The notes: generated by a model not told the origin, from the sequence alone. A DNA stretch of 64,000 nucleotides from Cytophagaceae bacterium (GCA_017984215.1 JAGOAA010000002.1:68646-132645); one strand, 5' to 3'; counted from the stretch's first letter, positions 25,567-34,939 are shown. Numbers and translations: made by a program.

Positions 25567-26277
25567 TTAGCTAATTAATGTTCCTACATCTTCTCCGGTT
25601 ACAAGATCAGCCAAATTGCCTTCCTTGTTCATATCAAAAACGATAATCGGTAAATTATTTTCTTGGCATAAAGTAAATGCCGTAGTATCCATAATTTTTA
25701 AGCCTTTCTGAATCGCATCTGAAAAGCTCAAGTGTGTAAATCGAGTGGCTGTTGGGTCTTTTTCTGGATCCGCCGTGTAAACACCATCCACACGTGTACC
25801 TTTTAATACCACATCCGCTTCTACTTCAATCGCACGTAGAGAGGCCGTTGAATCTGTCGTGAAATAAGGGTTACCTGTTCCTGCACCAAAGATGACAATA
25901 CGTCCTTTTTCGAGGTGGCGAATGGCTCTCCGACGAATAAAAGGTTCGCAAACCGCTTCTACTTTTAAAGCCGTCATCATGCGCGTGTAAAGTCCTTGTT
26001 TTTCCAATGCTGCCTGTACCGCCATGCCATTGATGACTGTTGCTAACATGCCCATGTAATCGCCTTGAACTCGATCAATGCCTGCTTTCGCTGCACTAGC
26101 TCCTCGGAAGATATTTCCGCCGCCTATTACAATCGCAACCTCGACACCTAAATCATGTACTTTTTTGATTTCGGCAGCATATTGGCCTAAAATAACGGGG
26201 TCAATCACCTCGTCTCTAGTCGACAATGCTTCACCTGAAAGTTTTAAAAGGATACGTTTGTATTTAGTGTCTTTCAT
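25567..26277 (-). CDS. pyrH: UMP kinase
   Basis: The 236-residue hexameric kinase makes UDP from UMP. It shows the amino acid kinase fold motifs [23 protein letters not shown] and [19 protein letters not shown], and the [16 protein letters not shown] loop. A TAnnTTTG box lies about 24 bp upstream, placing the operon start in the gap behind crtW. Confidence 0.97.
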   Translation of the reverse strand: MKDTKYKRILLKLSGEALSTRDEVIDPVILGQYAAEIKKVHDLGVEVAIVIGGGNIFRGASAAKAGIDRVQGDYMGMLATVINGMAVQAALEKQGLYTRMMTALKVEAVCEPFIRRRAIRHLEKGRIVIFGAGTGNPYFTTDSTASLRAIEVEADVVLKGTRVDGVYTADPEKDPTATRFTHLSFSDAIQKGLKIMDTTAFTLCQENNLPIIVFDMNKEGNLADLVTGEDVGTLIS

Positions 26278-26300
26278 GCGTTGTTGAGATTTATGCGGTG

Positions 26301-26308
26301 CAAATTTA
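26301..26308 (-). promoter_or_regulatory. -7 promoter element for pyrH-frr
   Basis: Minus-strand TAAATTTG is an exact TAnnTTTG match, 24 bp before the pyrH ATG. No convincing -33 box is seen. Confidence 0.5.
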
Positions 26309-26329
26309 GAAAATTAATCGGCTTCTTGT

Positions 26330-27049
26330 TTACCTTTCCGGCTTATAATCTTTCGCTTCAGCCAATTTCCACCAAGCCAAATAGGGATGCGCATGGTGCT
26401 CATAATGATATCCGAAAAAGTAGCAGGAGATGAATGCCCAAATGTGATTTCGCTTTTGACTTCTCGATTGCGTTTTGTTTTCCGGTGCGTGCTCCCCACG
26501 GTGGGGTAGATAGGTGCCAAAAAAGAATAACTGCAGCGTACTTAAAATCGCGGGTACTTCCCAGTAGACGATGAGGTTTTCCATGGGTAACCAAATTTTC
26601 AACACATTGTAGGTGATGGCCATCGCAAGAACTTGTTGCCACGTCACATATTGCCACATAAACTTAAACCACCAGACAAAAAAGTTGCCCTGATGAACAT
26701 CGGGGTCTTGTTCTGTATTCACATAATCGTGATGCCAATGGTGTTTTTTACGTAATACAGCATAATTGTTGAAGGCGAAGAGTGTCGCACATACCCAGCC
26801 CAAACCATGATTCAATTTGGGATATGCTGGAGAAACCACGCCATGTATGGCATCATGGGAGGTAATGAATAATCCCGTATACAAATGGGTTTGAATCAAT
26901 ACATGCACATAGGTCCATGGCGACAGAAAGTCCAAAGGATGCGCTAGGACATAGCTTAAATGTGCCAGCCAAAGCGTCAATAGCGCAAAAGCCCAAAATA
27001 ATCCTGTAAAATTGTTTACTTTGTTCACGTGTTTTTGACTGATGGTCAA
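26330..27049 (-). CDS. crtW: Beta-carotene ketolase, CrtW type
   Basis: The 239-residue membrane di-iron enzyme belongs to the fatty acid desaturase superfamily. The histidine boxes are SHDAIHG (64-70), HHWHH (103-107) and GYHYEHH (213-219). The segment FFGTYLPHR (176-184) and the end HPYLAWWKL are marks of CrtW ketolases, which add the 4-keto group to carotenoids such as flexixanthin or canthaxanthin. A general desaturase or CrtR-type hydroxylase is less likely. No other crt gene is in the window, so it is not in a pigment cluster. It diverges from the GH43-type gene with only 18 bp between start codons. Confidence 0.8.
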   Translation of the reverse strand: MTISQKHVNKVNNFTGLFWAFALLTLWLAHLSYVLAHPLDFLSPWTYVHVLIQTHLYTGLFITSHDAIHGVVSPAYPKLNHGLGWVCATLFAFNNYAVLRKKHHWHHDYVNTEQDPDVHQGNFFVWWFKFMWQYVTWQQVLAMAITYNVLKIWLPMENLIVYWEVPAILSTLQLFFFGTYLPHRGEHAPENKTQSRSQKRNHIWAFISCYFFGYHYEHHAHPYLAWWKLAEAKDYKPER

Positions 27050-27067
27050 AATTAATACTAATTACCT

Positions 27068-28810
27068 ATGAAAAATGTTTTCGTTGTGATATTCCTTTGT
27101 GGAATTTCATTTATGTCTTTGGGGCAAAAAACCTATTGCAATCCGATGAACTTGGATTATGGATTTACGCCGATACCCAACTTTTCCGAACAGGGTCGCC
27201 ATCGCGCCACAGCGGATCCAGTGATTGCCTATTTCAAGAACCAGTATTATTTGTTTTCGACGAATCAATGGGGCTATTGGGTCAGTAATGACCTAGTGGA
27301 TTGGAAATTCATTTCACGTAAATTTTTACAACCCTATCATAAAGTCTATGACGAACTCTGTGCGCCCGCTACGTTGGTATTGGGGGATAGTTTATTGGTC
27401 ATCGGTTCGACCTATGAAAAAGATTTTACCCTTTGGTACAGCCAAAAACCTCAAACGGACACTTGGAAAGAGGCAGTTCATGCATTTACGGCAGGCGCAT
27501 GGGATCCTGCTTTTTTCGAAGATGACGACAAGCGCGTGTATTTATACCATGGGTCGAGTAATACCTTTCCCATGTATGGGCAAGAAATCGATCGTAAAAC
27601 CTTGCAGCCAATCGGGGAGCGGCACGAGTTGATTCGTTTGCATGATGATTTACATGGATGGGAGCGCTTTGGGGAATACCAAGACAATACCTTCTTAAAA
27701 CCCTTTATGGAGGGTGCTTGGATGAACAAATACAAGGGGAAATATTACTTGCAATATGGCGCACCGGGGACGGAGTTTTCGTCGTACGGCGATGGGGTAT
27801 ATACCTCAGATAAGCCTTTTGGGCCATTTACCTATCAGGCGCACAATCCATTTTCATTTAAGCCGGGAGGATTTACGCGCGGTGCTGGACATGGGGCAAC
27901 TTTCGAAGGCCAATTTGGAAATTGGTGGCATGTTTCTACGATTACCATCGCTGTAAAAAATAGTTTTGAGCGTCGTTTGGGTCTTTGGCCTACGACTTTT
28001 GATGCGGATGGGATTTTATATACGAATACGGCTTACGGGGATTATCCACATCGGATGCCTACTGCACATGTAGAAAATCCACGCGATTTATTCACGGGAT
28101 GGATGTTATTGAATTACAATAAACCTGTTCGTGTATCTTCAAGCTTGCCGGGTTATGGCGCTAATTACGCGGTGGACGAGCAAATGAAGACCTATTGGTC
28201 GGCGAAAACGGCTAATAAAGGGGAGTTTATTGAATCCGATTTAGGAGAAACTTCAACGGTACATGCGATACAGGTCAACTACGCTGATCAGGATGTCGAT
28301 TCGAGTTTCTTGGGGAAAATGAATGGGATTTATCATCAATATGTGATTGAATACAGCATGGATGGAAAGCGCTGGTTAATTGCCGTAGATAAATCAACAA
28401 ACAAAACGGATGTGCCGCATGATTATGTGGAGTTGACCAAACCGATTGAAGCTCGATACATTCGATTGACGAATAAGCACATGGCGGCTGGGAAATTTGC
28501 GATCAGTGGCTTGCGCGTTTTCGGAAAAGGGCATGGAGAAAAACCTGCGACCGTGAAGGATTTAATCGTCTTACGGGGGGATCATGACAAACGAAGTGCC
28601 TGGTTGAAATGGGGTCATATCAGCAATGCGACAGGTTATGTGGTTTATTCGGGGATTTCGCCGGATAAATTATATACTTCTGTGCAGGTGTTTGGCGCGA
28701 ATGAATATTATTTCAAATCCATGGATAAGGACAGGACCTATTATTTCCAAATCGAGGCTTTCAATGAAAATGGCATAGGTGTTCGCGGGCCGGTAATTAA
28801 GTCGGAGTAA
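27068..28810 (+). CDS. Secreted glycoside hydrolase family 43-like enzyme with discoidin and fibronectin III domains
   Basis: The 580-residue product has a signal peptide (KNVFVVIFLCGISFMSLGQ). Residues about 20-330 form a five-blade propeller of the GH43 type. The expected acidic residues are in TADPVI, AWDPAFF and PFMEGAW, and the metal or substrate His may be in GHGATFEG. Residues about 350-485 are an F5/8 type C (discoidin) carbohydrate-binding domain (YAVDEQMKTYWSA, then ARYIRLTNKHM). The last 90 residues are a fibronectin type III domain ending without a sorting domain. Likely substrates are arabinose-, xylose- or galactose-containing glycans. The 3' end overlaps the DUF2851 gene by 14 bp. 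Confidence 0.85.
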   Translation: MKNVFVVIFLCGISFMSLGQKTYCNPMNLDYGFTPIPNFSEQGRHRATADPVIAYFKNQYYLFSTNQWGYWVSNDLVDWKFISRKFLQPYHKVYDELCAPATLVLGDSLLVIGSTYEKDFTLWYSQKPQTDTWKEAVHAFTAGAWDPAFFEDDDKRVYLYHGSSNTFPMYGQEIDRKTLQPIGERHELIRLHDDLHGWERFGEYQDNTFLKPFMEGAWMNKYKGKYYLQYGAPGTEFSSYGDGVYTSDKPFGPFTYQAHNPFSFKPGGFTRGAGHGATFEGQFGNWWHVSTITIAVKNSFERRLGLWPTTFDADGILYTNTAYGDYPHRMPTAHVENPRDLFTGWMLLNYNKPVRVSSSLPGYGANYAVDEQMKTYWSAKTANKGEFIESDLGETSTVHAIQVNYADQDVDSSFLGKMNGIYHQYVIEYSMDGKRWLIAVDKSTNKTDVPHDYVELTKPIEARYIRLTNKHMAAGKFAISGLRVFGKGHGEKPATVKDLIVLRGDHDKRSAWLKWGHISNATGYVVYSGISPDKLYTSVQVFGANEYYFKSMDKDRTYYFQIEAFNENGIGVRGPVIKSE

Positions 28811-30065
28811 GTATTGCTTTCCCCACGGAACATTGCAGGCATTTTTTAGGTTCGCAGTAATTTCTAAACCAATGCAAGCAGGCTTGCGAATCACGCGCGG
28901 TTTTGATGTGCATGCCCATGGTACTGAAATTGCGTGTGATTTGATTGTTTTCGCCGTGTAGTTCGTCCAACCAGCGTAAAGCTTTTTGTTCGTATTGGGG
29001 CTGGCTTCGTTCTCTGCTGTAACAGATTAACATGGGAATGAGCGTGTTGATGCAGATGGATTGAAATGCACTTTTCCCAAGCTGCGTGTGATGTGGGGCG
29101 CTTTTCTTGCCAAATTGCACATGGTTGCTCCAATATCCTTCCAAAGGTATTTCAAAGAGTTGTTGAAGCGTTTTTACTTCTTGCATTTCGAGCAACAAAG
29201 ATAATAATGCGCAATTGGCTCGGATGATTTCGGCAAATTGGGCTAAACGAATTTGGGGGAAATTTGCTGGGCGGAGGCGTAACATCTTCCAATCGGACTT
29301 TTGTAAGTGGCTATCCGACCAGGCATGTTTTTTCTTCAAATGGATGTATTCGCGCCTTAATTCAAATTGGTATTCATCTTGAATGGGTTCATCCAATAAT
29401 CCCGCAATCCCAAACAGTGCGGCTTCGATTCCCACGTGTCGGTCGCGGTAAAGCAAAATCAGTTTCAGCGGAAGGCTTCGGGCCAGTCGGAGCATCGGTT
29501 CTGCGTTCAACGAAAACCCAAAGCTTTTGGCCAACGAAATGTAAAAGGCTTCCTCCCAATCACCTTTATTTTCTGCCACAAGCATCCGCATGTCTTCATA
29601 TTTTCCATGCAGGCGTTGCTGAATCATGTCATTGCGCATGTTGTCTTTAGCCGCTTGGGGCACAGATTCGAAAAATGCATGGCAGGCCATCGGATGCTGG
29701 TGAGCTGGGTTGTTCCAGGTAGATTCTTCGTCTACCCATTTCGATAAGCATAGCATTGGAATGGGGTTTCCTACCTCGTATTGGATGACTTGATTGTCCT
29801 CCCAAACAACATGTAAGATGACATTTTCGTAGCTTTTATCCGTATCATGTTGGTGTAAATGCCAGTCGGAGGATTTGACATGTAATTCAACTGCACCTAT
29901 CCATTCGATTCCGTCGATTCGCACACGGGCATGTTGGAAATCCGCCCCCGCATGTGTATTCTCGATGCCCGGTGAAATGATATGAATGTATTCCCCCGTG
30001 GTTAGTTGGGGATTTTGATGGAAGCGCCGTTGTTTCCAAAGTACGGCCATGCTGAGTTCATTCAT
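28797..30065 (-). CDS. DUF2851-family protein
   Basis: The 422-residue protein matches DUF2851, a family restricted mostly to Bacteroidota. The recognisable core is ISPGIENTHAGADFQHARV, then WIGAVELHVKSSDWHLHQHD and NVILHVVWEDN. This strand-rich stretch with conserved Asn, Asp, Glu, His and Asp recalls a nuclease-like metal site, but no activity is established. The C-terminus holds cysteines in NYCEPKKCLQCSVG, a possible zinc-binding knuckle. No signal peptide is visible. Confidence 0.85.
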   Translation of the reverse strand: MNELSMAVLWKQRRFHQNPQLTTGEYIHIISPGIENTHAGADFQHARVRIDGIEWIGAVELHVKSSDWHLHQHDTDKSYENVILHVVWEDNQVIQYEVGNPIPMLCLSKWVDEESTWNNPAHQHPMACHAFFESVPQAAKDNMRNDMIQQRLHGKYEDMRMLVAENKGDWEEAFYISLAKSFGFSLNAEPMLRLARSLPLKLILLYRDRHVGIEAALFGIAGLLDEPIQDEYQFELRREYIHLKKKHAWSDSHLQKSDWKMLRLRPANFPQIRLAQFAEIIRANCALLSLLLEMQEVKTLQQLFEIPLEGYWSNHVQFGKKSAPHHTQLGKSAFQSICINTLIPMLICYSRERSQPQYEQKALRWLDELHGENNQITRNFSTMGMHIKTARDSQACLHWFRNYCEPKKCLQCSVGKAILTPT

Positions 30066-30142
30066 CTTGTTGCGATTCGATGAATGAAGGTAAGTAGCTC
30101 AGCTATAAGTTATTTGGTAAAGCGACTAAGTCTTAAAAATTA

Positions 30143-31024
30143 TCAAGATTTTGATTTATTGACCAAATAAATGCCGGCTAAGAGCACAAACATGAAAACG
30201 ACTTGTGAAAGATAAATCGCTTCGCCGTCCACAAATCCCCAGCCTAATGCGACGATGGGAATCATGTAGGTAACGGAGCTGGCCACGATCGCACTCGTCC
30301 ATTTGATGATTTGGTTGAATGCAAGCATCCCGATCGCTGAGCCAAAAAGGCCTAAGGCCATTGCTGAAATGAATGCCCATAGGTGTTCGTCGTCCAAAGG
30401 GATTTCGAAAAAGCCTGTGGAATACAGTAGACCTAATGCCAAAGGGCCGATCATCATGAAGATACCTGCCGTAGACGTCAATGGGTGTAGATCGCTCAAG
30501 CGTGTTTTGACAATGTGCATGTTGATGCCGTACAACAAGGTTGCTAATACAACCCATAATGCATGGACATTAAAATCAATGTTAAATCCTTGACCGGCAA
30601 AAAGTAAGCCTAGGCAACCGAGCAGGCCGACTAAAATACCTGTCATTTGTTTCCAAAGAAAGGGTTGCGCAAAGAATAGGATTCCGATGATTAGCGTGAA
30701 AAGTGGCGTGAAAGCGTTCAGCATTCCGGATAAAGCACTGGAAAGATGTTGGCCAGCAATCGCAAAAAGGATTGCAGGGATGAGGTTTCCGGTTAATCCG
30801 GCTAGTAAAAAAGAACCGGAATGTTTGCGCTCCATGTGTTTGAAGCGTTTGATGAAAATGGGTAAAAAGAATAAGCTGGCTGAGCAAATTCGTAAGGCAC
30901 CTACTTGGAGTGCCGAATAATTAGCCAAGCTTTTTTTGACGAGGATGAATGAACTACCCCAAATCAGTGCGAGTCCTAAAATGGCAAGAAAAATGATGAT
31001 ACTTGGTTTTTTATTCTCCTGCAT
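30143..31024 (-). CDS. EamA/DMT-family transporter
   Basis: The 293-residue product has ten hydrophobic helices arranged as two EamA repeats (IWGSSFILVKKSLANYSALQ and, in the second half, LYGINMHIVKTRLS). It is a drug/metabolite exporter family member with unknown substrate. I use the ATG at 31024 rather than the TTG four codons upstream. Its first 14 bp overlap the end of dusB, so the two are cotranscribed with coupled translation. Confidence 0.88.
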   Translation of the reverse strand: MQENKKPSIIIFLAILGLALIWGSSFILVKKSLANYSALQVGALRICSASLFFLPIFIKRFKHMERKHSGSFLLAGLTGNLIPAILFAIAGQHLSSALSGMLNAFTPLFTLIIGILFFAQPFLWKQMTGILVGLLGCLGLLFAGQGFNIDFNVHALWVVLATLLYGINMHIVKTRLSDLHPLTSTAGIFMMIGPLALGLLYSTGFFEIPLDDEHLWAFISAMALGLFGSAIGMLAFNQIIKWTSAIVASSVTYMIPIVALGWGFVDGEAIYLSQVVFMFVLLAGIYLVNKSKS

Positions 31025-31994
31025 AATGGATGGCAATTTCGTTGAGTGTTTCTTTAATTTCTTCGAGTGAATAACTTGTTACGAGCTTCGTGCGGTAGGG
31101 TTTGAAATGATCCATGCCTCGGAAGTAATTGGAATAATGGCGTCGCATTTCGACGATACCGCCATGGTTTCCTTTCCAGCGGATTGAGAAGTCCAAATGC
31201 GATTCGCAAACCGCTATTCGTTCCGAGAGGGTAGGAGGGGCTAATAGGATTCCTGTAGCCAAATAGTGTTTAATCTCATTGAAAATCCAAGGGTATCCAA
31301 TGGATGCCCGACCCACCATGATGCCATCCACGCCATATTTGTTGCGGTATTCTAAGGCTTTTTGTGGGGAATCGATGTCTCCATTTCCGAAAATCGGAAT
31401 TTTGATGCGTGGATTTTCTTTGACTTTGGAAATTAAACGCCAATCGGCCTCACCCTTGTACATTTGAACACGTGTGCGTCCGTGAATGGTCAAGGCTTGA
31501 ATCCCAATATCCTGCAGGCGTTCTGCAATCTCCTCAATATTTTTGGTGGAATCATCCCAGCCCAAACGGGTTTTTACGGTCACAGGAAGATGCGTCGCTT
31601 TGACAACGGCTTCCGTCATGGATACCATTTTCGGGATATCTTGTAATAGGGCGGCGCCAGCTCCCCGACAAGCTACTTGTTTCACGGGGCAACCGTAGTT
31701 GATGTCAATTAAATCGGGTCCGGCTTTTGTCGCGATTTCCGTGCAAGAAGCCATTGTTTCAATGGAACTACCAAAAAGTTGGATGCCAATCGGACGTTCG
31801 TATTCGAAAATATCCAATTTTTGAACGCTTTTGGCGGCATCGCGAATGAGGCCTTCAGATGAGATAAATTCGGTATACATTAAGTCGGCGCCATTTGCCT
31901 TACACACCGCACGAAAGGGCGGATCAGACACGTCCTCCATGGGTGCTAATAACAATGGGAAGTCCCCTAACTCGATGTTTCCTATTTTTACCAT
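31011..31994 (-). CDS. dusB: tRNA-dihydrouridine synthase
   Basis: The 327-residue FMN enzyme reduces uridines in tRNA D-loops. Motifs are LLAPMEDVSDPPFR at the start, NYGCPVKQVACRGAGAALL with the catalytic Cys, VKTRLGWDD, and the FMN phosphate site GIMVGRASIGYPWIF. Length and pattern fit the DusB group. It is the first gene of the dusB-EamA pair and diverges from the CPBP gene across 33 bp. Confidence 0.95.
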   Translation of the reverse strand: MVKIGNIELGDFPLLLAPMEDVSDPPFRAVCKANGADLMYTEFISSEGLIRDAAKSVQKLDIFEYERPIGIQLFGSSIETMASCTEIATKAGPDLIDINYGCPVKQVACRGAGAALLQDIPKMVSMTEAVVKATHLPVTVKTRLGWDDSTKNIEEIAERLQDIGIQALTIHGRTRVQMYKGEADWRLISKVKENPRIKIPIFGNGDIDSPQKALEYRNKYGVDGIMVGRASIGYPWIFNEIKHYLATGILLAPPTLSERIAVCESHLDFSIRWKGNHGGIVEMRRHYSNYFRGMDHFKPYRTKLVTSYSLEEIKETLNEIAIHYAGE

Positions 31995-32009
31995 TCTGAT
32001 TAAAAATTG

Positions 32010-32021
32010 CGTAAATTTACG
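32010..32021. promoter_or_regulatory. 12-bp perfect palindrome between dusB and the CPBP gene
   Basis: CGTAAATTTACG contains TAAATTTA on both strands, one mismatch from the TAnnTTTG -7 box in each direction. It lies 6 bp before the CPBP ATG and 15 bp before the dusB ATG. A shared divergent promoter core is possible but unproven. Confidence 0.3.
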
Positions 32022-32027
32022 AGCATT

Positions 32028-32978
32028 ATGGAAGAAAACTATTATCAGGGGCCAACTCGTTGGTTGGGCCTCAGTTCAAACCTCTTAAGTCTATTCGGAT
32101 TTTTCTTGGTTGGAAGCTTTTTGGGTCAGTTTTTTGGATTGCTTGCGGTCGTGGCTTTGATGGAGTTTCCTACCCAAAACATCGATGCATTTCAAAAGTT
32201 GATTTTGGATTTTATTGCTCACCCACAAAAATATGAGGGAGGCTTCCATGCGATGATGGCATTGCAGTGGTTTTCTGCGCTTTTCACCTTTTTGTTGGGC
32301 GCTTGGGCCTATTTGAGGTTCATTGAGAAACGATCGGTTTTCGATTTAAATCGTGCGGAGGCGCCTAGTTTTCAGGTGTTTTCTTGGGCGATTTTGACGG
32401 TATTGGTTGGGATGCCCGCTATGGAATATATGATTGAATGGAATCAGCACATTCAATTACCTGCGGGATATGAGGATTTGGAAAAAGCGATGCAATCGAC
32501 TGAGAAGAGCATGGAGGAATTGACAAAATTTTTGTTGAATTTCCAGTCGGATATGGATTTTGCGTTAGCTGTTATGGTCATTGCTGGGATGGCAGCCTTG
32601 GGTGAAGAGATCTTTTTTAGAGGAGTTTTGCAATCCATGTTTGAGCGGTATATCGGGAACAAGCATGTGGCTATTTGGCTAGCGGCGGCAATCTTTAGTT
32701 TTATACATTTTCAGTTTTACGGCTTTTTTCCTCGGATGTTCTTAGGTGCATTTTTTGGGTATTTGTATGTTTGGTTTCGGAGTATTTGGGTGCCAATTGC
32801 AGCGCACTTTTTCAATAATGCCTGGACCTTGCTGATGCATTATTTGTACCAAAAGAAAAACATTTCGATTGATCCGATGGAAATGGTGAATTCGATACCT
32901 TGGTGGTCTGCGTTATTGTCCGTTGTTTTAGTTGGCTTTTATATTCGTAGATTGCATACTTATCGGACGGAATCGTAA
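32028..32978 (+). CDS. CPBP-family intramembrane metalloprotease
   Basis: The 316-residue membrane protein carries the Abi/CAAX motifs: EEIFFRG (EExxxR), SFIHFQF (FxxxH) and HFFNNA (HxxxN) in the C-terminal half. The residues form the glutamate-histidine metal site of the intramembrane protease family. An N-terminal pair of membrane segments precedes a long amphipathic stretch. Substrates are unknown. The start at 32028 avoids a longer form with seven unlikely residues. It opens an operon with the DUF2007 gene and cdsA. Confidence 0.9.
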   Translation: MEENYYQGPTRWLGLSSNLLSLFGFFLVGSFLGQFFGLLAVVALMEFPTQNIDAFQKLILDFIAHPQKYEGGFHAMMALQWFSALFTFLLGAWAYLRFIEKRSVFDLNRAEAPSFQVFSWAILTVLVGMPAMEYMIEWNQHIQLPAGYEDLEKAMQSTEKSMEELTKFLLNFQSDMDFALAVMVIAGMAALGEEIFFRGVLQSMFERYIGNKHVAIWLAAAIFSFIHFQFYGFFPRMFLGAFFGYLYVWFRSIWVPIAAHFFNNAWTLLMHYLYQKKNISIDPMEMVNSIPWWSALLSVVLVGFYIRRLHTYRTES

Positions 32979-33173
32979 ATGGAAGGCTGGAAATTAATTG
33001 GTCAATCGCGCACTGGCATTGATTTGGAAATGCAGAATGCTTTGTTGTGGGAGCGTGCGGAGATTCGTGCCGTGGTAATGAATAAGAAATTAAGTGCTTA
33101 CGACTTGGGAAATTGGGAGCTGTATGTGCACCAAGATGATGAAGCGGAGGCGCTAAACATATTAAAGGGTTAA
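32979..33173 (+). CDS. DUF2007 small protein
   Basis: The 64-residue protein begins immediately after the CPBP stop codon and ends 3 bp before cdsA. The DUF2007 pattern is clear: an N-terminal strand, then LEMQNALLWERAEIRAVVMNKK and WELYVHQDDEAEAL. The family has a ferredoxin-like fold related to the PII C-terminal region and is labelled a putative signal transducer. Its constant place between a membrane protease and cdsA suggests membrane or phospholipid control, which is inference. Confidence 0.85.
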   Translation: MEGWKLIGQSRTGIDLEMQNALLWERAEIRAVVMNKKLSAYDLGNWELYVHQDDEAEALNILKG

Positions 33174-33176
33174 TTT

Positions 33177-34010
33177 ATGGGATTACGAAGTTTATCCAAT
33201 TTACAACAGCGTGTTATTGCGGCGATTATCGCTATTCCGTTTTTGTTGTTTTGTGTATTGTATAGTGATTATACCTTTTTGGTCTTGTTTTTGGTGATAG
33301 GTATATTGGCTCAATTGGAGTTTTACAAATTGGTCGGAAGTATCAGCGACAATTTACCGCTCACATTTTATGGTACTTTTTGTGGTGTTGTGATGCATGT
33401 ATTGACCTTTTTTATTGAAAAGGGAGATTTGGCTTATCAATATTATTACATTTTATCACCCCTGTTGACCTTAATCTTTTTTATCAAATTGTATAAGTCG
33501 AAAGACGAGAAGCCTTTTAAAAATATCGCTTATACCTTTTTAGGAATCATTTATGTAGCATTGCCCTTTACTTTGTTAACGGTATTAGCGTATATCAAAA
33601 ACGATACCTATGATCCCAATATCGTATTAGGCTGTTTATTTTTATTATGGGCCAGTGATTCAGGAGCTTACTTTGCGGGAACGAAATTTGGTAAAACGAA
33701 ATTATTTGAGCGCGTTTCGCCGAAGAAATCTTGGGAAGGAAGTATCGGTGGGATGCTAACAGCCATGGTTGTTGCGACGATTATTTCCCATTATTATACC
33801 AACTATTCTGCTTTCCAATGGTATGCGATCGGTATTATTATTGTTATTGCGGGGACCTATGGAGATTTAGTTGAATCGTTATTTAAACGTAGCATTAACA
33901 TCAAAGATTCGGCAGATACGATTCCGGGCCATGGTGGATTTTTGGATCGTTTTGATGGCTTATTGTTGTCGATTCCGTTTATTATCCCATTTGTGAAATT
34001 ATTTCCTTAG
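33177..34010 (+). CDS. cdsA: Phosphatidate cytidylyltransferase
   Basis: The 277-residue membrane enzyme makes CDP-diacylglycerol from phosphatidate and CTP. The CdsA signature is complete: SLFKRSINIKDSADTIPGHG followed by GFLDRFD. About eight membrane helices are visible, with WASDSGAYFAGTKFGKTKLF as the preceding conserved segment. It is the last gene of the CPBP-DUF2007-cdsA operon. Confidence 0.96.
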   Translation: MGLRSLSNLQQRVIAAIIAIPFLLFCVLYSDYTFLVLFLVIGILAQLEFYKLVGSISDNLPLTFYGTFCGVVMHVLTFFIEKGDLAYQYYYILSPLLTLIFFIKLYKSKDEKPFKNIAYTFLGIIYVALPFTLLTVLAYIKNDTYDPNIVLGCLFLLWASDSGAYFAGTKFGKTKLFERVSPKKSWEGSIGGMLTAMVVATIISHYYTNYSAFQWYAIGIIIVIAGTYGDLVESLFKRSINIKDSADTIPGHGGFLDRFDGLLLSIPFIIPFVKLFP

Positions 34011-34065
34011 TGTTTCGTTAACGAATATTAAGAAATTCGAATTTAAATTATTGCTTACTTGCGTC

Positions 34066-34779
34066 ATGCTTCGAAAAGGACTCTTGCTTGTTTTTATCTT
34101 GTGCTTTGTTACCAGCGCAAAATTGTTCGCTCAAGGACAAGACAAGACGGTTTTATTTAATGCACGTATTGTATCGGCAACGAATTCAGAATATCTCCCT
34201 TTGGCATATGTGTACATTCCGGCGGCTGGTCGGGGAGCATTAAGTGATAACTTTGGTGCGGTGGATTTGTATGTTTTTCCTGGCGATAGTGTGGTGGTTA
34301 CCTATGTGGGCTATAAGCCACAGTATTACATGATCCCTCGGTCGACGGGTCAAGTTCATCAAGCAATTATTGAGATGATTGAGGATGCGCGTATGTTGAC
34401 GGAGGTCAAGGTTTTCCCCCATGCGAGTGAGGAGGAATTTAAGAAGGCGTTTCTGAATTTGCGTTTGCGCGATGAAAAGCAGCGGGAGGTGCTTGCTCGG
34501 AATTTGGAGCAGTCGAAGTTGAATGTATTTGCCTTGCAGGCCGGTTTGGGTGCCAATTCAAATTTTCGAAATTTCTCTGATATGATGATTTCGGGCCAGG
34601 CGAATAAGTCCTTCGTGTCGAGTCCTATGTTGACCTTAACGAATCCATTTGCTTGGATGAGTTTTATTAAGTCGATTAAGAATGGGGATTTGAAGCGTAA
34701 AGATTGGAAAGAGGCGTATAAGATTCAGCCTAAGCAAGTGGTTTCTCCGCAGCAATTTATGCAGGACCTTCGTCGCTAA
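34066..34779 (+). CDS. Secreted carboxypeptidase-regulatory-like domain protein
   Basis: The 237-residue product has a signal peptide (LRKGLLLVFILCFVTSAKLFAQ). Residues about 30-110 form a CarboxypepD_reg-like beta-sandwich (NARIVSATNSEYLPLAYVYI, DNFGAVDLYVFPGDSVVVTYVGY), normally the N-terminal module of TonB receptors but here without a plug or barrel. The rest is helical and basic (EEEFKKAFLNLRLRDEKQ). Stand-alone proteins of this type are common in Bacteroidota and their role is unknown. The gene faces pgeF across a 159-bp region holding a strong GC hairpin. Confidence 0.8.
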   Translation: MLRKGLLLVFILCFVTSAKLFAQGQDKTVLFNARIVSATNSEYLPLAYVYIPAAGRGALSDNFGAVDLYVFPGDSVVVTYVGYKPQYYMIPRSTGQVHQAIIEMIEDARMLTEVKVFPHASEEEFKKAFLNLRLRDEKQREVLARNLEQSKLNVFALQAGLGANSNFRNFSDMMISGQANKSFVSSPMLTLTNPFAWMSFIKSIKNGDLKRKDWKEAYKIQPKQVVSPQQFMQDLRR

Positions 34780-34906
34780 GGTGTAGGCAGTTTATCAGTT
34801 TCTTGATTGATTTAGGCGTAGGAAGTCGCCCGAAAGCTTAGTTTCCATAGAAATTTATCAGTTATTTAGACAAGTTTCAACTGTCCTTTCAGTAGCTTTG
34901 AGCGGT

Positions 34907-34939
34907 AACGCTGCCGGGGTCGCAGACCCCGGCAGCGTT
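34907..34939. repeat. GC-rich perfect palindrome at a convergent gene junction
   Basis: The 15-bp arms (34907-34921 and 34925-34939) are perfect inverted repeats with a GCA loop, core CTGCCGGGGTC. Further partial pairing extends into GGTA and TACC. There is no T-run on either side, so a classical terminator is doubtful. The right arm reaches the pgeF stop codon. It resembles dispersed intergenic palindromes of Bacteroidota. The rest of 34780-34906 shows nothing recognisable. Confidence 0.75.
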
